A DNA stretch of 29,411 nt, from the NCBI GenBank assembly GCA_910578885.1, contig CAJTSH010000036.1, positions 1 through 29,411 of the forward strand, read 5' to 3'. Under the pieces are notes generated by a model. That model made no database searches and was not told the origin of the DNA. It saw only the letters and a list, made by a program, of their open reading frames with translations. This document shows, piece after piece, positions 16,299-24,001 of the stretch (positions are counted from its first letter, which is position 1; every line of letters starts with the position of its first letter). The stretch comes from an uncultured Lachnospiraceae bacterium. GTDB taxonomy: Bacteria; Bacillota; Clostridia; Lachnospirales; Lachnospiraceae. The translations under genes were made by a program, and so were the position numbers.

Positions 16299-17627
16299 AT
16301 GAATATGGAGAAGATTATAAAAAGCTTTTTCAGAGAGTGGGGATATATGTCCATGATAAAGAAAGAATATTCAAAGAATACTATTAAAAATTATAAATAC
16401 TGGTTTATAGAGTGGGTATTGGATGAAAAAGCACAGATGGCATATTTTTGCGGGGCAAATCTGAATATGCTTTATCAATATGATTTGGAAAAAAATGTCA
16501 TTGAACAGTTGGGGTCTTTTCCGGATATGCCCGTATCCAATCAATTGTTTCGAGGGGGAGTGATACATAATAATAGAATTTATTTTCCTCCGAGAATGGC
16601 GGCAATGATGGGAATATATGACATAGAGAAAAAATTGTTCCAGACAAAAGATATCTATGAGGAAATTGATAATAAGGAGAGATTTGCGCCAAATAATACA
16701 GGATACATATCTGTTAAATATCAGGATGAGAGAGCTTTTTTTATCTATATGATGACCCCGTTTTGCGTAGTAATGGATCTTGATAGTGAAAGAATCTCAT
16801 ATATTACATGCGGGGAAACCGGTGAAAAACTTTTTTTAGGGATAGATTACTGTATTCTGGGAGACTTTTTTATTGCGCCGATTCACGGCCATAATAAAAT
16901 ATTGCTGCTAAATATGAAGAATGCGACGATGGAACTAAGAGAGTTGCATATGGATTCTGATGACTTTTGTTCGTCACTCCATTTGGCAGGAGATGGAAAA
17001 ATATATCTGTTGAACAGTAAAAATCCATCCGTATTGAAATGGGATCCGAAGACAAACGAATTGGCTGAGATTGCAGCACTTCCGATGGATGATATTATAT
17101 GTGAGCAGGGCTATCTGCTTAGAAGCGCAAAAGATGCTATTTATGTATTCCCCGGTTTGGATCTGTACGGGGGAAATGAAAGGGCTTTTCGTGTGGATCC
17201 GGCATCAGGACTGGTAAGCGAAATATCTTTATTTCAGAAATATAAAGAATATATAAAGTGGAACATCATTTCGCAAAAAGAAAAGTACATATATGCAATG
17301 GTGCCGTCAGGGCAGGATATATTTTTTTCCGATGAGCTTATTTTTGTTGAATATGATTGGTATCAGAACAGTGTTTCTGAGAAAAAACTTCCAATACCAC
17401 AGGGGGCTTCTGAATTGGTCATTGCACAGGCTATAAGGAATTATCAGGAACAGGTGCGATTCCGGTATGTGGCAGACAATGCTCTGATTTATACAGAAGA
17501 TGAGTATCTTTCGCTTTCGGGGTGGATAAATGGAATCAAAAGCAGTGATATGAAAGCAGAAGATAAAAAAGAAAAATGTGATAATCATATCGGAAAAGAT
17601 ATATACAATACCCTTATCAATTTATAA
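16299..17627 (+). CDS. Hypothetical protein, predicted beta-propeller
   Basis: I do not recognise this protein of about 442 residues. Repeats of about 45-60 residues with hydrophobic strand pairs and turn motifs, such as MLYQYDLEKN, GIYDIEKK, KIYLLNSKNPSVLKWDP and AFRVDP, suggest a beta-propeller, as in Kelch-like or quinoprotein-like sensors. There is no signal peptide or membrane segment, so it would be cytoplasmic. The start is unclear: TTG 16293, ATG 16299, ATG 16305 and ATG 16347 are in frame and none has an ideal ribosome site, though 16347 follows gtgggga. It lies between the aminotransferase and rfbH. A binding or scaffolding role is a guess. Confidence 0.7.
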   Translation: MNMEKIIKSFFREWGYMSMIKKEYSKNTIKNYKYWFIEWVLDEKAQMAYFCGANLNMLYQYDLEKNVIEQLGSFPDMPVSNQLFRGGVIHNNRIYFPPRMAAMMGIYDIEKKLFQTKDIYEEIDNKERFAPNNTGYISVKYQDERAFFIYMMTPFCVVMDLDSERISYITCGETGEKLFLGIDYCILGDFFIAPIHGHNKILLLNMKNATMELRELHMDSDDFCSSLHLAGDGKIYLLNSKNPSVLKWDPKTNELAEIAALPMDDIICEQGYLLRSAKDAIYVFPGLDLYGGNERAFRVDPASGLVSEISLFQKYKEYIKWNIISQKEKYIYAMVPSGQDIFFSDELIFVEYDWYQNSVSEKKLPIPQGASELVIAQAIRNYQEQVRFRYVADNALIYTEDEYLSLSGWINGIKSSDMKAEDKKEKCDNHIGKDIYNTLINL

Positions 17628-17644
17628 AGAGGAGAACTCGTAAT

Positions 17645-18985
17645 ATGTTTGAAAATATGACAGAAGAACAGGCCAGAGAGCAGATTATCGGGTATGTCCG
17701 TGAATACTGTGATACATTTCATGGCGTAAAAAAATTCCATCCAGGAGAAAAAATTCCTTATGCATCCAGAATGTATGACCATGAGGAAATGTGTAATCTC
17801 GTTGACTCGGCATTGGAGTTTTGGCTGACGTCAGGAAGATATACGAAACAGTTTGAAGCTGATTTCTCCAAGTATCTTGGAGTAAAATATTGTTCTTTGG
17901 TAAATTCCGGATCGTCTGCCAACCTTTTGGCTTTTATGGCGCTTACATCACCGCTGCTGGGAGAACGACAGGTATTGCCGGGGGACGAAATGATTACAGT
18001 CGCTGCAGGTTTTCCGACTACGGTTACGCCTGCTATTCAATATGGGGTGGTTCCGGTTTTTATTGACGTTATGATACCACAGTATAATTTGGATGTTTCC
18101 CGGTTGGAGAATGCGTTATCGGATAAAACGAAACTCGTCATGGCCGCCCATACACTAGGAAATCCGTTTAATCTGAAAGCGGTAAAGGATTTCTGTGATA
18201 AGCATCATTTATGGTTAATTGAGGACAATTGTGATGCGCTGGGTTCTACATATGAGCTGGACGGGAAAGTATACCTGACAGGAACAATTGGCGATATTGG
18301 AACTTCTTCTTTTTACCCGCCTCATCACATGACGATGGGAGAAGGTGGTGCGGTTTATACAAACAATCCGCTCCTGAATAAATGCATTCGTTCTTTTCGT
18401 GACTGGGGACGGGACTGCGTATGTGCGTCAGGCGAAGACAATCATTGCGGGCACCGCTTTCAAGGAATATATGGGGAACTGCCGGAAGGATATGATCATA
18501 AATATGTGTATTCACACTTTGGGTATAATCTGAAAGCCACAGATATGCAGGCTGCTATAGGCGTTGCGCAGCTGGAGAAATTTCCATTATTTTTGAAACG
18601 TAGAAAGGATAATTTTATGCGTTTGCGGAGTGCTTTGTCAGATTGTACGGATCAACTGATTCTTCCTGAAAAGTGTCCCCATTCGGATCCCAGTTGGTTT
18701 GGATTTTTGCTGACTTGTAAGGAAAATACAGATAGAAAACGTCTTGTTTCTTATCTTGAGGAGCATGGCGTTCAGACAAGAATGCTTTTTGCAGGAAATC
18801 TGACAAAACATCCCTGCTTTGATCAGATGCGTCAATCCGGACAAGGATATCGTATTTCGGGGGATCTGGAAGCGACAGACCGCATTATGAAAGATTCTTT
18901 TTGGGTTGGAGTATATCCGGGGATGACGGATGAAATGTTAGACTATATGGCGGATACAATTAAGGAGGCTGTCAAGCATGGATAA
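17645..18985 (+). CDS. rfbH: CDP-4-keto-6-deoxy-D-glucose 3-dehydrase (E1)
   Basis: The protein has 446 residues. RfbH/E1 is a PMP and [2Fe-2S] enzyme that removes the 3-hydroxyl of CDP-4-keto-6-deoxyglucose. The DegT/AHBA fold is plain, and the usual PLP lysine is replaced by histidine in SFYPPHHMTMGEGG (His227/His228), the hallmark of E1. The cluster cysteines are visible as WGRDCVCASGEDNHCG (Cys258, Cys260, Cys268) plus Cys196. MTEEQAREQI and KKFHPGEKIPY at the N-terminus match the family. The reaction normally needs an E3 reductase (RfbI/AscD-type), which is not in this window. It overlaps the transketolase gene by eight bases, so those products are likely made together. Confidence 0.97.
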   Translation: MFENMTEEQAREQIIGYVREYCDTFHGVKKFHPGEKIPYASRMYDHEEMCNLVDSALEFWLTSGRYTKQFEADFSKYLGVKYCSLVNSGSSANLLAFMALTSPLLGERQVLPGDEMITVAAGFPTTVTPAIQYGVVPVFIDVMIPQYNLDVSRLENALSDKTKLVMAAHTLGNPFNLKAVKDFCDKHHLWLIEDNCDALGSTYELDGKVYLTGTIGDIGTSSFYPPHHMTMGEGGAVYTNNPLLNKCIRSFRDWGRDCVCASGEDNHCGHRFQGIYGELPEGYDHKYVYSHFGYNLKATDMQAAIGVAQLEKFPLFLKRRKDNFMRLRSALSDCTDQLILPEKCPHSDPSWFGFLLTCKENTDRKRLVSYLEEHGVQTRMLFAGNLTKHPCFDQMRQSGQGYRISGDLEATDRIMKDSFWVGVYPGMTDEMLDYMADTIKEAVKHG

Positions 18986-19772
18986 TATTTCCAGAAAGCT
19001 TCGTAAGGAAGCATTGTTCCTTTCCCATAAATGTCAGGATGGAAATCTGCAAAGTGTTTTTTCCTGTTTGGATATCGTATGGATACTGTATGATAAAGTT
19101 ATGAACTGGGAAGCAATGAGGGCAGAAGATCCGGACAGGGATTTTTTCATTATCAGTAAAGGGCAGGCGACGCTTGCCTTATATCCGGTTTTAATTGAAA
19201 AAGGTTTATTTGATATGGATGCGGTATCTTGTGAAATTGGAGCGTTTCATAGTCGTTATTGCATTCAGACAGATTTAACGAAATTTAATGGGGGAATTGA
19301 AAATAATGCCGGGTCGCTGGGACATGGATTTCCTTTTGCAGTCGGAATTGCGAATGCGAATAAGATTAAGAAATCTCCTTCTCAGGTTTATGTACTTTGT
19401 GGTGACGGTGAATTTTGTGAAGGAACCATGTGGGAAGCGTGTATTATGGCAAGCACACATCAGCTGGATAATCTGTGCGTCATTATTGATGATAATGATT
19501 CAGCCGGAGCGATGGTAGACATGCCTAATATGCAGCAGAGGCTGAAGACCTTTGGATTTGACACAAAGGTTGTGAACGGACATGATCTGCAGGAGCTGGA
19601 AGAAGTTTTTTTACAATTAAGAAATATGAAAAACAAAAGACCCAAAGCGGTTATAGCAAAAACTGTCAGGGGATACGGAAGTGATACCATGATGCGGCAT
19701 GATATATGGTTTCATAAAGCCCCGAATGAGGAGGAACTGGAGATGCTTCAAAAGGAGGTAGACAGCTTTTGA
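18978..19772 (+). CDS. Transketolase, N-terminal subunit
   Basis: The 264 residues cover only the ThDP-diphosphate-binding half of transketolase. SKGQATLALYPVL, NAGSLGHGFPFAVG and GDGEFCEGTMWEA (from about Gly142) are seen, with DDND in place of the usual asparagine end of the ThDP motif. TAAGGAGG precedes the ATG, which overlaps rfbH. Split transketolases of this type are common in Firmicutes and occur in polysaccharide clusters. Here the position right after rfbH hints at transfer of a two-carbon ketol unit to a sugar intermediate, rather than a housekeeping pentose-phosphate role. Confidence 0.93.
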   Translation: MDNISRKLRKEALFLSHKCQDGNLQSVFSCLDIVWILYDKVMNWEAMRAEDPDRDFFIISKGQATLALYPVLIEKGLFDMDAVSCEIGAFHSRYCIQTDLTKFNGGIENNAGSLGHGFPFAVGIANANKIKKSPSQVYVLCGDGEFCEGTMWEACIMASTHQLDNLCVIIDDNDSAGAMVDMPNMQQRLKTFGFDTKVVNGHDLQELEEVFLQLRNMKNKRPKAVIAKTVRGYGSDTMMRHDIWFHKAPNEEELEMLQKEVDSF

Positions 19773-20650
19773 GAAGAGCATTTTTGAATCATATCGGAGA
19801 AATGATACGAAACGAAGAGGATACGGCATTTTATACAGTAGATATCGGAATGTGGGCGTTGAGAGAGGAATTAAAAGAGTTTCCGGAACGCTGTAAAAAT
19901 ATTGGTATATTTGAAGATGGAATGATGAGTATGGCTGCAGGCATGAGTAAAAGGGGGATTGTGCCTACAATATTCGGTATCCAGCCATATCTTATTGACC
20001 GTACTTTAGAACAGATTAAGATGGATTTTGCATACCAGAAACTGGGGGTCAATGTTGTGGGAACAGGCGCTGCTGTTGATTATTCTAAGTATGGATATTC
20101 CCATTATTGTCCGGAGGATGTGCAGTTAATTAAGATGATTCCGGGATGCGAATTTATTGCTCCCGGATCAGCAAAGCAGTTCCTGCAATTATTTGATGCT
20201 GCTTATCGTGATGGTAAACCTACTTTTTTTAGAATTTCTGATCATCCGAATGTTGCCTATGATCCGGATGTTTGTCTGGGTCAGGCAAAGGTGATGCAGG
20301 AGGGAAAGAAGGCTACAGTTATTGCAGTGTCTGTTATGTTGGATTTGGTTATGAAAGTATGTGCGGATCTGGATGTAACGGTTTTGTATTATACAACTTT
20401 GGAGCCGTTTGATTATAAGACACTTTCTGAAAATTGTATCAGCAAAAAAATACTGGTGGTTGAACCGGAATACGAGGGAAGTCTGTTGTATGATATTCAT
20501 CATGCGATGGGGAGTGTTCCGCTTCAGATAGATACAGTAGGGTTTCCCCGTGAAATATTTAGAAATTATGGAACTTATCAGGAGAAAATGGAGTATTACA
20601 AATTGACAGAAGACAATATTCGGGCTCAATTATTCGATTTGATTAGGTAA
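19769..20650 (+). CDS. Transketolase, C-terminal subunit
   Basis: The start is TTG 19769, overlapping the TGA of the N-terminal subunit, with AAAGGAGG upstream: tight coupling for a 1:1 complex. The 293 residues hold the pyrimidine-binding domain (IGIFEDGMMSMAAGMSKRG, with the ThDP-activating glutamate in FED) and the C-terminal domain (KILVVEPEYEGSLL). Together with the preceding subunit it should form one active transketolase. The subunit has the length usual for split forms. Confidence 0.92.
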   Translation: MRRAFLNHIGEMIRNEEDTAFYTVDIGMWALREELKEFPERCKNIGIFEDGMMSMAAGMSKRGIVPTIFGIQPYLIDRTLEQIKMDFAYQKLGVNVVGTGAAVDYSKYGYSHYCPEDVQLIKMIPGCEFIAPGSAKQFLQLFDAAYRDGKPTFFRISDHPNVAYDPDVCLGQAKVMQEGKKATVIAVSVMLDLVMKVCADLDVTVLYYTTLEPFDYKTLSENCISKKILVVEPEYEGSLLYDIHHAMGSVPLQIDTVGFPREIFRNYGTYQEKMEYYKLTEDNIRAQLFDLIR

Positions 20651-20662
20651 GAGGATGAAACG

Positions 20663-20893
20663 ATGAATCATACTAAAGCAGGAATGTTAAATTATATAAA
20701 AGAAAATATGCCATCAGTAAACATTCTGCCAATTATGGTTCTAAAGAGAAGCGCCTATCTGATGAATGAGAAAACTGCGGTTGAGACGGTGATACAATTT
20801 GCAGGAAACGGTATCCTTGCAATCCGGTCTTCTTCGTCAATGGAGGATACTTTGGAATACTCCAATGCAGGAGTGTTAGACTTTGAAATTTAG
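20663..20893 (+). pseudogene. Truncated PEP synthase / PPDK-like ATP-grasp fragment
   Basis: Only 76 residues remain. LAIRSSSSMEDTLEYSNAG matches the nucleotide-binding motif of PEP synthase and pyruvate phosphate dikinase N-terminal domains (family form RSS...ED...AG). Full enzymes have several hundred residues more. The fragment stops at TAG 20891-20893, just after this motif, and rfbG follows after 15 bases. It looks like the head of a gene removed by deletion. A short functional peptide is less likely. Confidence 0.6.
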
Positions 20894-20908
20894 CATAAGG
20901 TGAAGAGT

Positions 20909-21971
20909 ATGAAATTTGATATAAAATGCTATAAAGGAAAAAAGGTATTTATAACAGGGCATACCGGTTTTAAGGGGGCATGGCTTTGCGAACTGCTTTT
21001 GAATGCAGGTGCGCAGGTGACAGGATATGGCTTGGAACCGCCGACGAATCCCGCGTTGTTTTCTATATTACAGTTGGATAATGATATTTGCTCTGTGACT
21101 GGAGACATACGTGACAGGGAGTCTCTTATGAGAGCACTCAGTGATGCCCGGCCTGAGATTGTTTTGCATCTGGCTGCTCAGCCGTTAGTAAGAGATTCCT
21201 ATAAAAACCCGGTATATACATATGAAACAAATGTTATGGGAACTGTTAATATATTGGAATGTATCCGTCAAAGCGATACCGTAAAATCATTTTTGAATGT
21301 AACTACTGATAAGGTATACCGAAATAAAGAATGGGTATGGGGTTATAGGGAAGATGAAGAACTTGACGGGTATGATCCGTATAGTAATTCCAAGTCATGT
21401 TCGGAGCTGGTTACACATTCCTATAAAAATAGTTTTTTTTTCTGAGAATCAAGTTCATATTTCTACGGCAAGGGCAGGAAATGTAATAGGCGGCGGGGAC
21501 TTTTCGAATGACCGAATCATACCGGATTGTGTTAAGGCGGCTGTGAACCATAATGAGATCATTGTGAGAAATCCGTATTCTACGCGTCCATATCAACACG
21601 TATTGGATCCCATATATGCATATCTCATGATTGCAGCTATGCAGGAACTGAATGCTGGATATTCGGGATGCTATAATGTTGGTCCGTTAGATGCGGATTG
21701 TTATCAGACAGGAGCGTTGGTTGATTTGTTTGTAAATAAATGGGGAGAAGGAATAAAGTGGATTAATCAGAATGATAATGGCCCCCATGAAGCCAATTTT
21801 TTAAAACTTGACTGTAGTAAATTGAGAACTATATTTGACTGGAAACCTGTTTGGAATTTGGATATAGCGGTGGAAAAAGTTGTTGAATGGAGCAAATGTT
21901 GGATGACAGGTGGAGATATAAAGAAATGCATGGATAAGCAGATTCATGAATTTCTGAGTTATTGTTCATAA
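20909..21971 (+). pseudogene. rfbG: CDP-glucose 4,6-dehydratase, frameshifted at a T9 tract
   Basis: ATG 20909 follows AAGGTGA. The first part shows FITGHTGFKGAWLCELL, HLAAQPLVRDSY, NVTTDKVYRN and DPYSNSKSCSELV (catalytic Y-x3-K), then runs into a stop after nine T bases (TGA 21442-21444). With one T fewer the frame continues SENQVHISTARAGNVIGGGDF, on through NPYSTRPYQHVLDP and NFLKLDCSK, to TAA 21971. The joined protein would have 353 residues, close to the family's usual length. So the gene is one base from intact. It may be phase-variable (off at T9, on at T8), rescued by transcriptional slippage, truly broken, or a sequencing error. The enzyme forms CDP-4-keto-6-deoxyglucose, the substrate of RfbH. 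Confidence 0.9.
21433..21441 (+). repeat. T9 homopolymer at the rfbG frameshift
   Basis: Nine T bases lie between ag and ctgag. Eight would restore the rfbG frame. Homopolymers of this length are prone to slippage by DNA and RNA polymerase. Confidence 0.85.
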
Positions 21972-22024
21972 ATAAATATAAGAGATAATCAGTGTCAGAG
22001 TAAAAGTAAGGTTAGGATAATGAA

Positions 22025-23033
22025 ATGGATTTAGCAATCTATGGCGCTCAAGGGCTGGCGCTAGGAGCTTATCGGGCAATATGTGATTTATTGCCATTAA
22101 GGACGATTCGGTGTTTTCTGGTAACAAAACAGGATATTAATTCTAAGACATTATCAGGAATTCCTGTTTTGGAATTGAAAGCTTTTGCAGATATGCTTTC
22201 AGATAGGGAAAAGACAGAAATTGAGGTTTTGATTGCAACTCCCGAAGATGTCATGACAGAGATTGAAAAGTGCCTGGATGAATGCGGATTGCGCTGCCAT
22301 GCCAGACTGACTTCCTTTCGCTGGGCGGAGCTTATGGGATATCATGTTGTAAGGGAGAAAAGGTTTATGACGTTGTCAGCAGTTCCCATAGGATATCATA
22401 AAGCAGAGCTGCATGTTTTTATGACGAAGTCCTATAAAGACAAGCCATTGTCAAACCAATATAATATATCCGAATGGATTACACCTATACAGGTTGGAAC
22501 GGCTTTGTATGGTAAAGCAGTTGATGGTCTTTCAGATGATGAGGGGAATATTGTGATGGAAATTTTAGGGAAGTTGTATCCTGAAAAGATGTCAGTGTTT
22601 TCTAATATACTGCATCAACAGTATTTTTACAATTATAATATAATAATAGCGCACGGTAAACGCATGTCTATACAAACTGCACAATTTGTTTCTTCCCAAA
22701 CTTAATTTTTCAATGTTAGAAAGCTATAATTTTTACTTTTTGAGGCTGAAAAATGCATTGAAAGCGTTTTGTATATTGTATACATTAAAAATTTTGTGCA
22801 AAATCGCAACCTTGCGTTTAACGTGAATAATAGCGCAAAAAGAGAAGTTGAATGATTATTGTAATTGGTTGTTTCCTGTTTTGCAAAAACTGGAAGAATT
22901 AAGCATTCCGAGCGGAAAAGACAGAAATGACAGGTATATAGGCTATATAGCAGAAACACTGTGCACTCTATATTTTATGGTTAATAAGAGCAAACTTAAT
23001 ATTGTACATACAGGATGCAGATTGTTAGTTTAA
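22025..23033 (+). pseudogene. DUF4422-type glycosyltransferase, broken by deletion and MITE insertion
   Basis: The N-terminal Rossmann-like module (MDLAIYGAQGLALGAYRAI) and the start of the DUF4422 domain (AVPIGYHKAELHVFMTKSYKDKPL) parallel the intact gene at 24002. Compared with that paralog, about 90 residues are missing between GLSDDEGN and IVMEILGKLYPE, including the catalytic centre with NYCELTALYWVWKN and YRRRF. After NYNIIIA a 174-base insertion adds an early stop (22703-22705). Beyond it the frame resumes at NDYCNWLFPVLQKLEEL, ending LNIVHTGCRLLV like the paralog. Two lesions make this a clear pseudogene. Removing the insertion would join IIIAQKEKLNDYCNWL cleanly. Confidence 0.92.
22652..22825. 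mobile_element. MITE-like insertion, 174 bp, with target duplication
   Basis: The ends are inverted repeats: cacggtaaacgca at 22652-22664 and the complement of tgcgtttaacgtg at 22813-22825 match at 12 of 13 bases. The flanks are direct copies of aataatagcg at 22642-22651 and 22826-22835. They extend to 12 bases (aataatagcgca) if the ca is counted in the duplication. No protein is encoded, so a transposase in trans must move it. A 10-12 base duplication fits IS4-like families better than IS3 or IS6, but the family is not fixed by sequence alone. Confidence 0.88.
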
Positions 23034-23068
23034 GGGTATGAACTGTAAAAGCCGGAAAGAGAGAATAT

Positions 23069-23950
23069 ATGAAGGTAATTATATGGGGATGCGGAGATTT
23101 TGGCAAGCGTATATTGCCGAATTTAATGATGACAGAAAAATATGAGACCGTTGCATATACTGACAACAATGAACGGCTGTGGGGACAGCGAATGTCATCA
23201 TTTCCGATTATTGCGCCGGAGCAGATTGTAAACAGAGTGTTTGATATGCTGCTGATTGTAGTAAGCAGCCCCTCAGCGGCCGAACAGATTATGGCACAAT
23301 CGATGCACTTAGGAATACCACGGGATAAAGTGGCAAATGCGTTTGTGGATTTTAGGTTTATGGATTTGTTTATTGATCAGAGAATCTGCTTTATCAGGGG
23401 ATATGCTGAATGGATTGGGAGCATCAGCGTAGAGGGAAATGTGGCGGAATGCGGGGGGTTCCGAGGCGACAGTGCCAAATACATAAATTATTATTTTCCT
23501 GATAGGAAACTGTATTTGTGTGATACATTTGAGGGATTTGCCAGTAGTGATATGCAGTATGAAAAAGCCTATAGCGGAAATTTTGAAAAGAGCCGATTCT
23601 CGGATCGGGATTTTTTTGCGGAAACAGGGAGTGATTTTGTCATGAGGAAAATGCCCTATCCGAAAAATGTTGTGATAAAGAAGGGATATTTTCCAGAAAG
23701 TATGCAGGGCGTGGAGGACAAATTCTGTTTTGTGAATCTTGATATGGATCTGTATGTCCCGATGCTGAATGGTTTACGCTTTTTCTGGGAAAAGATTGTA
23801 AATGGTGGTTGTATTTTGCTGCATGACTATTTTTCGGATGTTTTTCAAGGAGTAAAGCAGGCTGTGGATACATTTGAGCGTGAGCGGGAAATTCAGATTG
23901 CCAAAACGCCGATAGGGGATGGGTGCAGCATTGCACTGCTGAAAACATAA
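23069..23950 (+). CDS. TylF/MycF-like methyltransferase with N-terminal Rossmann-like domain
   Basis: The protein has 293 residues with GGAAAGAGAG before ATG. Residues 1-95 are a Rossmann-like module (MKVIIWGCGDFGKRIL, AYTDNNERLWG, LLIVVSSPSAAEQI). The rest is a TylF-type SAM-dependent O-methyltransferase: GNVAECGGFRGDSAKYIN, LYLCDTFEGFAS, FVNLDMDLYVPML and GGCILLHDYFSDV, with the metal-binding aspartates of the family. TylF and MycF methylate deoxysugars on macrolides; here the target is probably a deoxyhexose of the polymer. It lies between the broken and intact DUF4422 copies. Confidence 0.88.
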   Translation: MKVIIWGCGDFGKRILPNLMMTEKYETVAYTDNNERLWGQRMSSFPIIAPEQIVNRVFDMLLIVVSSPSAAEQIMAQSMHLGIPRDKVANAFVDFRFMDLFIDQRICFIRGYAEWIGSISVEGNVAECGGFRGDSAKYINYYFPDRKLYLCDTFEGFASSDMQYEKAYSGNFEKSRFSDRDFFAETGSDFVMRKMPYPKNVVIKKGYFPESMQGVEDKFCFVNLDMDLYVPMLNGLRFFWEKIVNGGCILLHDYFSDVFQGVKQAVDTFEREREIQIAKTPIGDGCSIALLKT

Positions 23951-24001
23951 TGAATAGAAACGTTGCAATATTCTGGTATTAGTATGGAAGGAAAGACTAA
24001 G

